From: Virgibacillus aidingensis
GTDB lineage: Bacteria; Bacillota; Bacilli; Bacillales; Amphibacillaceae
Direction of reading: 5' to 3'
Length of the DNA: 64,000 nucleotides
Assembly: GCF_010994035.1 (NCBI RefSeq)
Contig: NZ_WIXN01000006.1
Coordinates: 153,398-217,397 of the forward strand
This document shows positions 1 to 8,574 of the stretch, in pieces (position 1 is the stretch's first letter; each line of letters begins with the position of its first letter). The notes beneath the pieces are model-generated. The model saw only the letters and a list, made by a program, of their open reading frames with translations. It was not told the origin of the DNA and did no database searches. A program made the translations under genes and the position numbers.

Positions 1-1
1 G

Positions 2-376
2 GAACGCGAAGCCGACTTCATTAATTGTGTTGTTTGGCGCCGAAATGCTGAAAATCTGGCCAATTACATGAAAAAAGGAAGCATGATTGGTGTAGACGGC
101 CGTGTGCAGACACGCCGGTTTGAAGGACAGGATGGCAAGACAGTATTTGTAACAGAAATTCTTGCAGAAAACATACAGTTTCTAGAATCAAAAGGTACTT
201 CCCAAAACCGTGGAGGGGAGTCATCGGGATTCCAGCCAAATAGAAACCAGAACCAATTTCAGCCGAACCAAAATCAAAATCAAAATCAAAATCAAAGTCA
301 AAATCAGAATCAGGAAGACCCATTTTCATCAAGCGGGGATCCGATTGATATATCTGATGATGACTTGCCGTTTTAA
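2..376 (+). CDS. ssb: single-stranded DNA-binding protein, 5'-truncated by the window edge
   Basis: The last 124 codons of SSB are visible and the start lies upstream of the window. The visible part begins inside the OB fold ([21 protein letters not shown], then a [10 protein letters not shown] strand) and runs to [12 protein letters not shown], the end of the fold. A Gln/Asn-rich disordered linker follows, and then the acidic tip DDDLPF, which is the SSB tail that docks replication and repair partners. SSB coats single-stranded DNA at forks and in repair. It lies 35 bp upstream of rpsR, as in the conserved Firmicute rpsF-ssb-rpsR operon. The linker is unusually repetitive (see the repeat entry). 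Identification is secure; only the N-terminus is missing. Confidence 0.97.
   Translation, partial: EREADFINCVVWRRNAENLANYMKKGSMIGVDGRVQTRRFEGQDGKTVFVTEILAENIQFLESKGTSQNRGGESSGFQPNRNQNQFQPNQNQNQNQNQSQNQNQEDPFSSSGDPIDISDDDLPF
266..313 (+). repeat. in-frame hexanucleotide repeat encoding an Asn-Gln tract in SSB
   Basis: Eight near-perfect AAYCAR units (mostly AATCAA) encode alternating Asn-Gln in the disordered SSB linker, with one Ser substitution. The unit is 6 bp, so gain or loss of copies keeps the reading frame and only changes linker length. The mirrored Asp-Phe ORF on the other strand is an artefact of this repeat. Confidence 0.85.
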
Positions 377-411
377 AATAGCTAGTTAAACTATAAATAG
401 GAGGGATACAC

Positions 412-642
412 ATGGCAGCTCGTCGCGGACGTGCAAAGCGTCGTAAAGTGTGTTACTTCACAGCGAACGGAATTACACACATTGATTATAAAGATGTAGA
501 TTTGCTGAGACGTTTCATTTCAGAACGCGGAAAAATTCTTCCCCGTCGTGTAACTGGAACTTCTGCAAAATATCAGCGTAAACTGACAAGAGCAATTAAA
601 CGTGCCCGTCAAATGGCATTATTGCCATATGTGGCCGAGTAA
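412..642 (+). CDS. rpsR: 30S ribosomal protein bS18
   Basis: The product is 76 residues, the normal length for bS18. It has the basic N-terminus ([10 protein letters not shown]), the [15 protein letters not shown] segment and the closing [18 protein letters not shown] motif that packs against bS6 on the platform of the 30S subunit. The start is set by GGAGGG about 10 bases upstream. It follows ssb with a 35 bp gap and is closed by a strong terminator, so it is the last gene of the rpsF-ssb-rpsR operon. Nothing is unusual about it. Confidence 0.98.
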   Translation: MAARRGRAKRRKVCYFTANGITHIDYKDVDLLRRFISERGKILPRRVTGTSAKYQRKLTRAIKRARQMALLPYVAE

Positions 643-645
643 TCT

Positions 646-691
646 AAAAAACCTTCAAATGCGGATATGATCCGAATTTGGAGGTTTTTTT
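646..691 (+). terminator. Rho-independent terminator of the ssb-rpsR operon
   Basis: An almost fully paired 18-bp stem (AAAACCTTCAAATGCGGA with its complement) has a 4-nt loop and runs into a T tract, starting 3 bases after the rpsR stop codon. Confidence 0.9.
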
Positions 692-788
692 GTTGTGAGG
701 AATTTATACCGGTATTCTAAAAAGTTTGAGGTGGGAGTTTGACGGGAAATCAATCAAATAAAGTATATCAAGGAAGGATGTGCTTTAC

Positions 789-1514
789 ATGGCAAAGAAT
801 AATAAACAGCCTATTTCAGGCCAAATTCCAGGTGAGGATCGTGTCAAAGTAGGCGCAATAGCGGAAGCAACCAATAAAAAACTGCAAGCAACCGAAATGG
901 CCGGAACAAGAGGCACACAAAATACAGTTGATAAAGCCACTGTAGAAAAAATTATCCAGACCTGGCCCCTGCTGTCAAAGGAAGTTACCGAAACAATGAT
1001 GAAATTTTACGGGGAACCGAATACAGCAACAGAAGCAGAAATTACCTGGTACTATAATGGCCCATGGAAAAGAACCATTGTTTATAAAGATGGCTATCCG
1101 CACGATTTTCCCGAGCCGCATACAGATATGCTGGAACAGGTCATCAATTATCATGTACCAGCTGAAAAAATCGGGGAACTGGCGATGCTTGAAGGAAGTT
1201 TATTTGTAGACCGTACAAAAGGGGAAGTGATGGTTCATTGTGACAATGAAGGAGCAAATACAATCTCCATGAATGTCATGCATGAAATTGTACAGGGCAA
1301 ACGGACACCTGAGGAAGCCCGGGAAAAGATTAAAGAGCAAATTACGAAATTCATGAAAAACGAACCGGCTCCTTATGCGGAAGAATTGCTGTTTGATCTC
1401 CATGAGAAAGAACAATGGGACACAGATCATCCCGTGGTAGATGACCAGGAGCTGCTTCAGGCAGTGAAAGAGAAAAAACAATTATTGAATCTGGAAGATG
1501 AAAGACTGGCTTAA
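789..1514 (+). CDS. uncharacterised cytosolic protein, about 241 aa
   Basis: I do not recognise this family. The product is acidic and hydrophilic, with no signal peptide or membrane segment. A flexible N-terminus (roughly residues 1-45, rich in Lys, Gln and Thr) precedes a compact region containing TWPLLSKEVTETMMKFYGEP and an aromatic WYYNGPWKRTIVYKDGY segment, which could be a small alpha/beta domain. The C-terminus is helical and charged. The ATG at 789 is preferred over the in-frame GTG at 780 because the ribosome binding site AGGAAGGA ends about 10 bases before the ATG and would overlap the GTG. It is monocistronic, with its own terminator downstream, and sits between rpsR and the molybdate operon. 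Coding status is convincing from length, ribosome binding site and composition; function is unknown. Confidence 0.75.
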   Translation: MAKNNKQPISGQIPGEDRVKVGAIAEATNKKLQATEMAGTRGTQNTVDKATVEKIIQTWPLLSKEVTETMMKFYGEPNTATEAEITWYYNGPWKRTIVYKDGYPHDFPEPHTDMLEQVINYHVPAEKIGELAMLEGSLFVDRTKGEVMVHCDNEGANTISMNVMHEIVQGKRTPEEAREKIKEQITKFMKNEPAPYAEELLFDLHEKEQWDTDHPVVDDQELLQAVKEKKQLLNLEDERLA

Positions 1515-1552
1515 CTTTAGAGAAACAGGGATATATAAAGAATCTTAGGCTG

Positions 1553-1582
1553 AAAGGGGCCCGGGAGCAGGGTCTCTTTTTT
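1553..1582 (+). terminator. probable Rho-independent terminator
   Basis: AAAGGGGCCC pairs with GGGTCTCTTT (two G-T pairs) across a 7-nt loop and continues into T6. It lies 38 bases after the preceding stop codon. Confidence 0.7.
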
Positions 1583-1662
1583 ATGGAAAAAAGTTTTCCG
1601 TGTTGGTAAGCATGTTCAGAAATAGGGCATCTATCTGCTGCAAAAGCATCGCCGCCAGTTTG

Positions 1663-2289
1663 TCAAAGTACTTTATTCAGCAGCTTACCTTCTTCCATAT
1701 ATAAAATACGGTCCCCCAGCTTCTCGGCTTCTTCCTTTTGATGTGTAACCATAATAACAGGAATCTTCCATGTCTGATGCAATCGCAGTAATTCATCCTG
1801 GCATTCCAACCGTGTTTTTTCATCCAGTGCTGAAAAAGGTTCGTCCAAAAGCAAGCATTCCGGCTTTGTGGCCAGTGCGCGCACTAAAGCAACCCGCTGT
1901 TTTTCCCCGCCGGAAATCTGGTGCGGGTAGCTGGCAAGCAGATGGTGAATACCCACCACATCTGCCAGCTGGTGAACGAGCCCCTCTTCATTCGAGCCAT
2001 ACTGAATGTTTTTTTCCACTGTCATATGCGGAAAAAGAGCGTAGTCCTGAAACAAATACCCGATTTGCCGTTTTTGGATCGGAACGGCCCTCCTCTTTGT
2101 TTGAAAGAGCACACGGTCATTCAGCTGAATAAGTCCTTTATCCGGGTTGCTGATCCCTGCAATTGCATTTAAAATGGTAGTTTTCCCCGCGCCTGAAGGG
2201 CCGAACAAAACTACAATCTCATTATGGACCTTGAAAGAGACATCCAAAGAATAGTTTTTCAATTTTCTCATCAACTTTACTGAAAGCAT
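1663..2289 (-). CDS. modC: molybdate ABC transporter ATP-binding protein, short form
   Basis: This is the ATPase of the molybdate importer. It carries Walker A GPSGAGKTT (about residues 31-39), the Q-loop GYLFQDYALFPHMTV, the signature ISGGEKQRVALVRAL, Walker B CLLLDEPFSALD and the switch histidine in VMVTHQ. At 208 residues it is only the nucleotide-binding domain. Typical ModC proteins of about 350 residues carry a C-terminal molybdate-binding TOBE/MOP domain, which is absent here. The gene is the last of modA-modB-modC and begins 14 bases after modB, with GGGTGG as a likely ribosome binding site. Substrate assignment rests on the operon; a related oxyanion such as tungstate cannot be excluded from sequence. 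Confidence 0.88.
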   Translation of the reverse strand: MLSVKLMRKLKNYSLDVSFKVHNEIVVLFGPSGAGKTTILNAIAGISNPDKGLIQLNDRVLFQTKRRAVPIQKRQIGYLFQDYALFPHMTVEKNIQYGSNEEGLVHQLADVVGIHHLLASYPHQISGGEKQRVALVRALATKPECLLLDEPFSALDEKTRLECQDELLRLHQTWKIPVIMVTHQKEEAEKLGDRILYMEEGKLLNKVL

Positions 2290-2303
2290 TTAAAAACCAC
2301 CCA

Positions 2304-2981
2304 TCATTTTTCCGAAGTAAAACGCAAAATATTCCGGCCGCTCCACCAATTCAGCCATAAAATGGCCGCAAATCCTAAAATAATTATGCTGATGGTCCAG
2401 AACATGGCAGCTTCCGTATTCCCCGATTCCGCGGCAAAATAAATGGCGAGGGGAATAGTTTCCGTTTCATTTGGTATGTAGCCGGCAACCATTAGTGTGG
2501 CACCAAATTCCCCGAGTGCCCTGGCAAATGTAAGCACAAGTCCGGCCAGCAGTCCCGGCCAGGCAAGGGGGAAGGAAATAGTCCAAAACACCCGCCATCT
2601 GGACGCCCCCATGGTAAAAGCTGCATTTTCAAGCGACTGGTCATATTTTTGAAAGGAAGCAGCAGCACTCTGGTACATTAACGGAAAAGCCACTACAATG
2701 GCTGCCAGTACTGCTCCCGCCCAAGTAAAAACAATTTGAAAGTCAAACAATTGCAGTAAAAGGCTTCCGATCGGCCCGTTCCTTCCAAATAAATATAAAA
2801 GCCCAAAGCCCACCACCGTAGGAGGCAGAACGAGCGGCAGCATGATCAAAGCTTCCAGCGGCCGCTTTCCGGGAAAATCATTTCTTGCCATGATTCTTGC
2901 ACATACAGTTCCAAGTATAAACACGATGGCTGTAGCAATCCCGGCAATTTGCAATGATAAAATTAATGGTGTAAAGTTCAT
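2304..2981 (-). CDS. modB: molybdate ABC transporter permease
   Basis: The 225-residue membrane protein has about five hydrophobic segments and the permease EAA loop near ENAAFTMGASRWRVFWTISFPLAWPGL (about residues 138-164). A typical ModB pattern, LPLVLPPTVVGFGLLYLFGRNGPIG, sits near residues 47-71. It forms the membrane channel for the molybdate importer, with ModA delivering substrate and ModC hydrolysing ATP. It lies between modA (28 bases upstream) and modC (14 bases downstream) on the same strand, so all three are probably cotranscribed. Length is normal for the family. Confidence 0.93.
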   Translation of the reverse strand: MNFTPLILSLQIAGIATAIVFILGTVCARIMARNDFPGKRPLEALIMLPLVLPPTVVGFGLLYLFGRNGPIGSLLLQLFDFQIVFTWAGAVLAAIVVAFPLMYQSAAASFQKYDQSLENAAFTMGASRWRVFWTISFPLAWPGLLAGLVLTFARALGEFGATLMVAGYIPNETETIPLAIYFAAESGNTEAAMFWTISIIILGFAAILWLNWWSGRNILRFTSEK

Positions 2982-3009
2982 TCCAGCCTACTTCCTTTAT
3001 CATGAAGTA

Positions 3010-3792
3010 CTAATTGATAAATCCGTGTGTTTCAAAAATTTCTTCTGCTGCATCACTTGTTAAAAAATCAATAAAGTTTTCCGCCTCTTTACTGCTTGTA
3101 CTGTTTGTCATGACAGCCGCAGGGTAAGTGATTGGCTCATGCAGGGAAGTGTCTATTTCCAGTAAAATTTCCGTTTTTTCTGATTTTATGGCGTCCGTGT
3201 AATAAACAAATCCAATATCTGTGTTTCCTGATTCGACATAGGAGAGCGCCTGCCGGACATCTTTTGCAAAAATAAACTGTTCGGATATGTCCTCCCACAC
3301 ATTGGTTGCAATCAAAGCTTCCCTCGCATATTTTCCTGCCGGCACACTATCCGGATTGCCGACAGCTATGTTGTTTAAATCCAGTAAAGGCAAATCTTCA
3401 AGTGAATCAATTTCCAGTTTGCTTTCTTTTCCCCCTATAAGGACCATCCGGTTTTCTGCAAAATCCATTCTGGTTTCAGGCAGGATTAATTCCTGATCCT
3501 GGAGAAAATCCATACGCAATTGATCAGCGGATAGGAAAAGATCTACAGGGGCTCCCTGCTGAATTTGCTGGGACAAGGTGCCTGAACTACCGTAATTTAC
3601 CGTAATATCAATATAGGGATGTGATTCTTCAAATACTTCCACAATATCCTGCAGCACATCTGAAAGACTTGTCGCAGCAGATATAAACAATTCGCTTTCT
3701 TCTGTAGAAGGGCGAAATAATTCATCATCTGATTGGCTGCTGCATCCGGTAAAGACGAGAAAGCCTGTTATTAACATAAGAAAATACTTCAC
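3010..3792 (-). CDS. modA: molybdate-binding lipoprotein of the Mod transporter
   Basis: This is the extracellular solute-binding component. A lipoprotein signal peptide ends in FTGC (lipidated Cys17). The mature protein has ModA hallmarks: ELFISAATSLSDVLQDIVEVFE, then VNYGSSGTLSQQIQQGAPVDLFLSAD, and later the SGNTDIGFVYYTDA segment. These Ser/Thr-rich turns form the oxyanion pocket in this family. The 260-residue length is typical. It is the first mod gene and lies 35 bases after the DUF1189-like gene on the same strand. I saw no clear ModE operator or molybdenum-cofactor riboswitch upstream. Confidence 0.93.
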   Translation of the reverse strand: MKYFLMLITGFLVFTGCSSQSDDELFRPSTEESELFISAATSLSDVLQDIVEVFEESHPYIDITVNYGSSGTLSQQIQQGAPVDLFLSADQLRMDFLQDQELILPETRMDFAENRMVLIGGKESKLEIDSLEDLPLLDLNNIAVGNPDSVPAGKYAREALIATNVWEDISEQFIFAKDVRQALSYVESGNTDIGFVYYTDAIKSEKTEILLEIDTSLHEPITYPAAVMTNSTSSKEAENFIDFLTSDAAEEIFETHGFIN

Positions 3793-3827
3793 TTAAAAAA
3801 CTCCTTATTCATGAAAGATATGAAATT

Positions 3828-4325
3828 TTAGTTTTTACGGCGGCGCTTCCTGCGTTTTGGGTAAACGGAAATAATAGCCAGCAGCATGATCAGAATAAAA
3901 AGAACGGATAGGATTAAAAAGAAATTGCCGACTGGTATAAACAGCGCCGTCACTGTGTATAAAACAGCTGGAATCGTCGTGGCATACGCACTCATTTTCC
4001 AAAGTATAGAGAACCGCAGTTTCCTCCCCATCAGCCTGGCAACAGCCACGGCGATGTAAGCCACAAGGGAAAGGGACAGAAATACGATGATTGTTAATGG
4101 CAAATAAAAGAATATAAAGAAATAAATAAGAAAGAAAAGGAAATTCATTTCGGCCATTAAATTTTCCGCACCTGTCCATTGCGCTATAAAAGAGGGAACA
4201 GCCACAAGAAGAAGGAGCAAAAACATATATATTACCGTAATATCCATACCGATTCGATTCAATTTAAAAATTGCATTCTTATTTGGAAGTTTGATACTAT
4301 GTATAAATGCTTGAAAAAAAATCAT
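3828..4325 (-). CDS. DUF1189-like integral membrane protein
   Basis: The 165-residue protein starts with an amphipathic FFQAFIHSIKLPNKNAIFKLNRIG segment, as in DUF1189 proteins of Bacilli. It then has about four hydrophobic helices and a very basic C-terminal tail (KRRKRRRKN) that should face the cytosol. The family has no established function. It lies directly upstream of modA on the same strand with a 35-bp gap and could be cotranscribed with the molybdate genes, but nothing in the sequence links it to molybdate. Family assignment is from overall pattern only and is moderate. Confidence 0.65.
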   Translation of the reverse strand: MIFFQAFIHSIKLPNKNAIFKLNRIGMDITVIYMFLLLLLVAVPSFIAQWTGAENLMAEMNFLFFLIYFFIFFYLPLTIIVFLSLSLVAYIAVAVARLMGRKLRFSILWKMSAYATTIPAVLYTVTALFIPVGNFFLILSVLFILIMLLAIISVYPKRRKRRRKN

Positions 4326-4664
4326 TATGACAGCCCTTTTGTATTTTAGATTAAACAGAAAGTGAATTTCTGCAGCATGATAAAAAATGGCATATGGAAA
4401 TAAGCCATATACTCATTATAAGGCAAATGGACAAGAAATTCTTGTGAAGGGCTTGTATAAAAAGTGACATTTTCATGGAAGGCGGACGAACCCGGATGTA
4501 ATCTCTGTACTTTTTACAGGTATATAGATAAGCCCATTTTGTCATGCAATAAAAAAATCTGCCAAATTATTACCCGGGAAATATTTTATTCAACGTATTT
4601 CGACAACTATTTCAGATAAAAACATGTTATCATAATATAACAATCCAATTACACACATATAAAC
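4326..4664. other. intergenic region between divergent units
   Basis: AT-rich spacer between the minus-strand DUF1189/mod operon and the plus-strand yybS unit. It should hold the promoters of both. A short dyad (GTTAT...ATAAC) occurs near 4626-4641. No convincing promoter could be fixed by eye, and no tRNA or other structured RNA is apparent. Confidence 0.4.
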
Positions 4665-4814
4665 ATGATGGGGCAGACCAATACGGATAAAGCCGGGGAC
4701 GATGTAAAAGTATCAGGTTTTGCGACCTGCATTGCCAGCAAGGAATACGTCACATATACTGACGAATTCTTTAAAAGAATAATGGCTGGTATTATCATAA
4801 AAGGAAAGCAGTAA
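4665..4814 (+). CDS. possible small protein of 49 aa
   Basis: An open frame begins with two adjacent ATG codons and reads MMGQTNTDKAGDDVKVSG, then a part with FATCIASKEY and ending in IIIKGKQ. Its composition is protein-like and it ends just before a strong AAGGAGGG sequence. No good ribosome binding site precedes the ATG codons, so translation is uncertain. I do not recognise the sequence. It may instead be the transcribed leader of yybS. Confidence 0.25.
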   Translation: MMGQTNTDKAGDDVKVSGFATCIASKEYVTYTDEFFKRIMAGIIIKGKQ

Positions 4815-4877
4815 CTTAAGGAGGGAAGGTCGCCTTCTTTCCCATGCTTAAAAACAGGGGATCCAGCGACCGTTTTG

Positions 4878-5825
4878 ATGAATCAATCAAAAAGATTAAC
4901 GGATGGAGCTTTATGGACAGTAATATACATTTTACTGATGATAATAGCAGTTTATGTACCGGTTATATCGCTTTTTGGCCTGCTGTTATTACCTGTTCCA
5001 ATTACGATATATGCTTCCCGGTATGATTGGAAATCTGCAGCTTTAATGGGAATAACGGCAATTATTTTGTCGACGCTGACTGCAACGGTTGCCTCCCTGC
5101 CTTTGGCTGTCATGACAGTGCTGGGCGGAGTAGTGATCGGGAGTGCCATCCGGCAAAATGTTTCCGCATACGAAACATGGGCACGAGGCACTTTAGGCTT
5201 TGTTGGCGGCCTTTTATTTGTATTTGTATTTATCCAGCTTGTTTTCCAAATCAACTTAGTGGAACAAATAGAACAAATGATGAATGAATCATGGGAAATG
5301 ACGGAAAACATGATGGGGCAATTCGGTGTCCAGGAACAAATGGAAGAGACACAGACGGTAATGCAGGATCTTATTGGTGTTATGATTGATTTATTTCCTG
5401 TGTTTCTGGCCGGTACTGCCGTAGTTTTTGCGTTCTTCAGCCAGTGGATCAGCTATAAAGTGATAAACAAAATTGAAAATAAAAACTATCGTTTTCCGCC
5501 ATTCCGCAATTTGCGCTTTCCAATATCTCTTATTTGGATTTATTTTGGAGCTTTTCTATTATCATTTTTCATGGCAGAGTCCGATAGCAGTTTATACATT
5601 GCGGTACAAAACCTTTTCGTGCTAGTTGGGCTCCTTATGGCAGTTCAGGGTATTTCCTTTATCTTTTTTTACGCACACCATAAAAAAATGTCCAAAGCAT
5701 TGCCGGTAATCAGTATAATTTTGACAGTGCTTTTTCCAATGTTTTTTCTTTATTTGATACGAATAATCGGTATAATTGACTTAGGATTTGGTTTAAGAGA
5801 CAGACTTGGAGATAAAAAGGGCTGA
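4878..5825 (+). CDS. yybS: YybS family membrane protein (DUF2232)
   Basis: The 315-residue polytopic membrane protein has about eight hydrophobic helices. Its N-terminus MNQSKRLTDGALWTVIYILL matches the usual YybS start, so ATG 4878 is chosen over TTG 4875 and over the out-of-frame ATG at 4844, although the ribosome binding site is weak. A cytoplasmic or extracytoplasmic loop near residues 130-165 is rich in Glu and Met (EQIEQMMNESWEMTENMMGQ). YybS is conserved directly upstream of gdpP-rplI in Bacilli, as here. The DUF2232 family is thought to be transport-related, but no substrate is known. The strong AAGGAGGG plus small hairpin at 4818-4842 lies just upstream. Confidence 0.88.
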   Translation: MNQSKRLTDGALWTVIYILLMIIAVYVPVISLFGLLLLPVPITIYASRYDWKSAALMGITAIILSTLTATVASLPLAVMTVLGGVVIGSAIRQNVSAYETWARGTLGFVGGLLFVFVFIQLVFQINLVEQIEQMMNESWEMTENMMGQFGVQEQMEETQTVMQDLIGVMIDLFPVFLAGTAVVFAFFSQWISYKVINKIENKNYRFPPFRNLRFPISLIWIYFGAFLLSFFMAESDSSLYIAVQNLFVLVGLLMAVQGISFIFFYAHHKKMSKALPVISIILTVLFPMFFLYLIRIIGIIDLGFGLRDRLGDKKG

Positions 5826-5975
5826 AAAAAACCGGTGCATGACCCGTGTTTTATGTAATCAGACCAGATGCAGCCCGGACTTTAGCCAAGTACTGACACA
5901 ATAAAAGCCAGCATTAAAATTTATTTCCTGCTCCGTGATTGGAGAACATGAGAAAAATCTGCTTTGGAATGAGCT

Positions 5976-6041
5976 GGTATGATACCTGTCAGTTGTTTTT
6001 AATATAAACAGGTTCAGCAATGTGAAGCAGGGTATCATACC
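5976..6041 (+). repeat. long-loop inverted repeat in the gdpP leader
   Basis: GGTATGATACC at 5976-5986 is repeated in exact inverse orientation as GGTATCATACC at 6031-6041, with flanking bases that extend the pairing (CTG/CAG). The second arm ends 21 bases before the gdpP ATG, just before the ribosome binding site GAGGAG. It could form an RNA stem with a 44-nt loop or act as paired operator half-sites. It has no T tract, so it is not a simple terminator. Confidence 0.55.
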
Positions 6042-6062
6042 CGTTGTGAGGAGCTGAAGACG

Positions 6063-8036
6063 ATGGCGGAATTACAAAAAAAATCAAGATTCAGCAGCCA
6101 TTTATGGATCATTTATTTATTGTCCATTATTTTGCTTGCCGTGATATGGTATTTCCAATGGGTACTGGGCCTGATTATGACTGTTCTGCTTGCAGTATCC
6201 TTTTATTACAGTATCCGAACCGAAAGAACATTGCAAAGTGAAGCGGAAAGATACATTACTACGCTCTCCCACCGGATTAAAAAAGTCGGTGAGGAAGCAC
6301 TGCTGGAAATGCCCTTTGGTATTATTTTATATAATGAAGAATACAAGATTGAATGGACCAACCCATACATGAATAAATTCAGTGAGGATGAAAATCTTGT
6401 AGGAAGCTCGCTAAATGATCTTTCAGAGGATATTATTCCGATGATTAAGGAGAATAATGAGGAATTCTGGTTCAGTGTGAATGATTATAAGTTCATGACC
6501 ACTGTAAGAAAAGATGAGCGCCTGCTTTATTTGTTTGATCGGACGGCACAATCGGAGTTGCAGCAATTATATCGTAATGATCAGACGGTGTTAGCAATTA
6601 TATTCCTGGATAATTATGAAGAAATCACCCAAAACATGGACGATACACATAAGAGCCAGTTGAACTCTGAAGTGACTGCCAGGTTAAATGAATGGTCCAA
6701 AAAACACGGACTCTACTTAAAGCGCACGTCGCAGGAACGCTTTTTAGCGGTAGGGACGGAAGAAATATTACGGAAGTTGGAAGACAATAAATTTGATATA
6801 CTGGATGAAATCCGCGGACTGGATATGGAGCAGGGAAATCCGGTTACCTTAAGTATCGGAGTTGGCTCCGGAGAGCTCGGCCTGCCTGCGCTTGGCGAAC
6901 TTGCGCAGTCCAGCCTTGATTTGGCACTGGGTCGAGGCGGTGACCAGGTTGCCATTAAAGGGGAGCACGGAAAAGTCCGTTTCTATGGCGGAAAAACAAA
7001 TCCCATGGAAAAACGGACACGGGTTCGCGCCAGGGTAATATCCCATGCATTGAGAGATTTGGTCAGAGCAAGTGACAATGTAATTATTATGGGTCATAAA
7101 TCTCCGGATATGGATTCTATTGGTGCAGCCATTGGGATATTGAATATTGCCCAGTCCAACGAGGTGGACGGCTACATCGTCTTTGATGAAGATGATGTGG
7201 ATACAGGCGTTTACCGGCTTGTGGAAGCAATTAAAGGAGACGAGGAGTTATGGCAGTATTTTATCCCGCCGGATGAGGCAGAAGAGTTAACAGACTCGCG
7301 AAGTCTTGTTGTCATTGTGGATACCCATAAACCATCCATGGTGGCAGAGGACCGGATTTTGAAGCTGTCTGATCATAAGGTAGTGATTGATCACCATAGA
7401 AGGTCGGAGGAATTCGTGGAAAATCCAACCCTCGTTTATATGGAACCATATGCTTCTTCTACAGCAGAGCTGGTTACCGAGCTTTTGGAGTACCAGCCAA
7501 AAACGAAAAAGCTGAAAATGCTGGAAGCAACAGCGCTATTATCCGGGATTATTGTTGATACCAAGAGCTTTACATTGCGAACAGGATCCCGTACCTTTGA
7601 TGCGGCTTCCTATCTGCGTTCCAAGGGAGCAGATACTGTGCTTGTTCAGCGGTTTATGAAGGAAGACCTCGACATTTATATTAAACGGAGCAGATTAATT
7701 GAAAGAACAGAAATCTTTCATGATAATATAGCCATTTCTGCAGCTGAGAGCGGCATTACCTATGGGCCGGTTATCCTAGCACAGGCAGCAGACACCCTGC
7801 TGACCATGAGCGGGGTCAGGGCTTCCTTTGTCATTTCCGAGCGGGAAGATGGCAGGATCGGAATCAGTGCCAGGTCACTGGGGGATATCAATGTACAGAT
7901 CATTATGGAGAAAATGAATGGCGGCGGCCATTTAACAAATGCTGCTACCCAAATAGAAGATACAACCATCTCGGATGCCGAGAAGCTGTTAAAAGATATT
8001 TTAACGGAGTATTTTGAAGGGAGAGAAGAAGAGTGA
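6063..8036 (+). CDS. gdpP: cyclic-di-AMP phosphodiesterase GdpP
   Basis: The 657-residue membrane enzyme hydrolyses c-di-AMP to pApA and so controls potassium, osmotic and cell-wall homeostasis. Two N-terminal membrane helices (about 14-50) are followed by a PAS domain (about 80-150), a degenerate GGDEF domain (about 170-310) and a DHH/DHHA1 phosphodiesterase (about 335-655). Catalytic motifs are visible: [30 protein letters not shown] and the DHHA1 [11 protein letters not shown]. Length equals that of the B. subtilis protein. The start is set by GAGGAG 9 bases upstream. Its stop overlaps the GTG start of rplI, so the two are translationally coupled. Confidence 0.97.
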   Translation: MAELQKKSRFSSHLWIIYLLSIILLAVIWYFQWVLGLIMTVLLAVSFYYSIRTERTLQSEAERYITTLSHRIKKVGEEALLEMPFGIILYNEEYKIEWTNPYMNKFSEDENLVGSSLNDLSEDIIPMIKENNEEFWFSVNDYKFMTTVRKDERLLYLFDRTAQSELQQLYRNDQTVLAIIFLDNYEEITQNMDDTHKSQLNSEVTARLNEWSKKHGLYLKRTSQERFLAVGTEEILRKLEDNKFDILDEIRGLDMEQGNPVTLSIGVGSGELGLPALGELAQSSLDLALGRGGDQVAIKGEHGKVRFYGGKTNPMEKRTRVRARVISHALRDLVRASDNVIIMGHKSPDMDSIGAAIGILNIAQSNEVDGYIVFDEDDVDTGVYRLVEAIKGDEELWQYFIPPDEAEELTDSRSLVVIVDTHKPSMVAEDRILKLSDHKVVIDHHRRSEEFVENPTLVYMEPYASSTAELVTELLEYQPKTKKLKMLEATALLSGIIVDTKSFTLRTGSRTFDAASYLRSKGADTVLVQRFMKEDLDIYIKRSRLIERTEIFHDNIAISAAESGITYGPVILAQAADTLLTMSGVRASFVISEREDGRIGISARSLGDINVQIIMEKMNGGGHLTNAATQIEDTTISDAEKLLKDILTEYFEGREEE

Positions 8037-8482
8037 AAGTAATTTTTCTAAAAGATGTGAAGGGTAAAGGAAAAAAAGGTGATGTCAAAAATGTTTCGGA
8101 TGGCTATGCACGAAATTATCTTTTGAAGAATAATCTTGCCCAGGAAGCGACTCCCGGCAATTTGAAGGCGCTGGAAGCAAAGAAAAAGAAAAATGAGCAA
8201 TTGGAACAGGAAGAAAAAGAAGAGGCGATGAACCTCAAGGATACGCTGGCTGATTTAACGGTAGAGCTGAAGGCAAAGTCAGGAGACAGCGGCCGGCTGT
8301 TCGGCTCGATTACGAGCAAGCAGATTGCAGATGCCCTTGAGAAACAGCATGGCTACAAAATTGATAAGCGAAAAATGGAATTGGATCAGCCAATCCGTGC
8401 ATTGGGCTACACCACCGTGCCGGTGAAACTGCATCCGGAAGTTTCCGGTTCCGTGAAAGTGCATGTGACAGAACAAAAGTAG
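8033..8482 (+). CDS. rplI: 50S ribosomal protein bL9
   Basis: The 149-residue protein has the bL9 N-domain [31 protein letters not shown], then a long charged connecting helix (about 40-75) and the C-terminal domain with [14 protein letters not shown]. It binds 23S rRNA near the L1 stalk and reaches over the 30S subunit. The GTG start overlaps the gdpP stop by 4 bases (GTGA). Synteny gdpP-rplI-dnaC is the same as in B. subtilis. Confidence 0.98.
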   Translation: MKVIFLKDVKGKGKKGDVKNVSDGYARNYLLKNNLAQEATPGNLKALEAKKKKNEQLEQEEKEEAMNLKDTLADLTVELKAKSGDSGRLFGSITSKQIADALEKQHGYKIDKRKMELDQPIRALGYTTVPVKLHPEVSGSVKVHVTEQK

Positions 8483-8574
8483 AACCGGAATATGGAATTG
8501 GGGAATTTTTAAGCTAACGGACTCACTGGAAGGTGGGTCTTCTTTACCTTTTATTTACGCAGGAGGAGACAAGC

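Noticed and set aside
21..413. Minus-strand open frame with alternating Asp-Phe residues
   Set aside because: It is the complement of the Asn-Gln repeat in ssb and has no ribosome binding site.
5941..6062. ydaO-type c-di-AMP riboswitch upstream of gdpP
   Set aside because: The inverted repeat is present but the conserved riboswitch core sequences were not seen.
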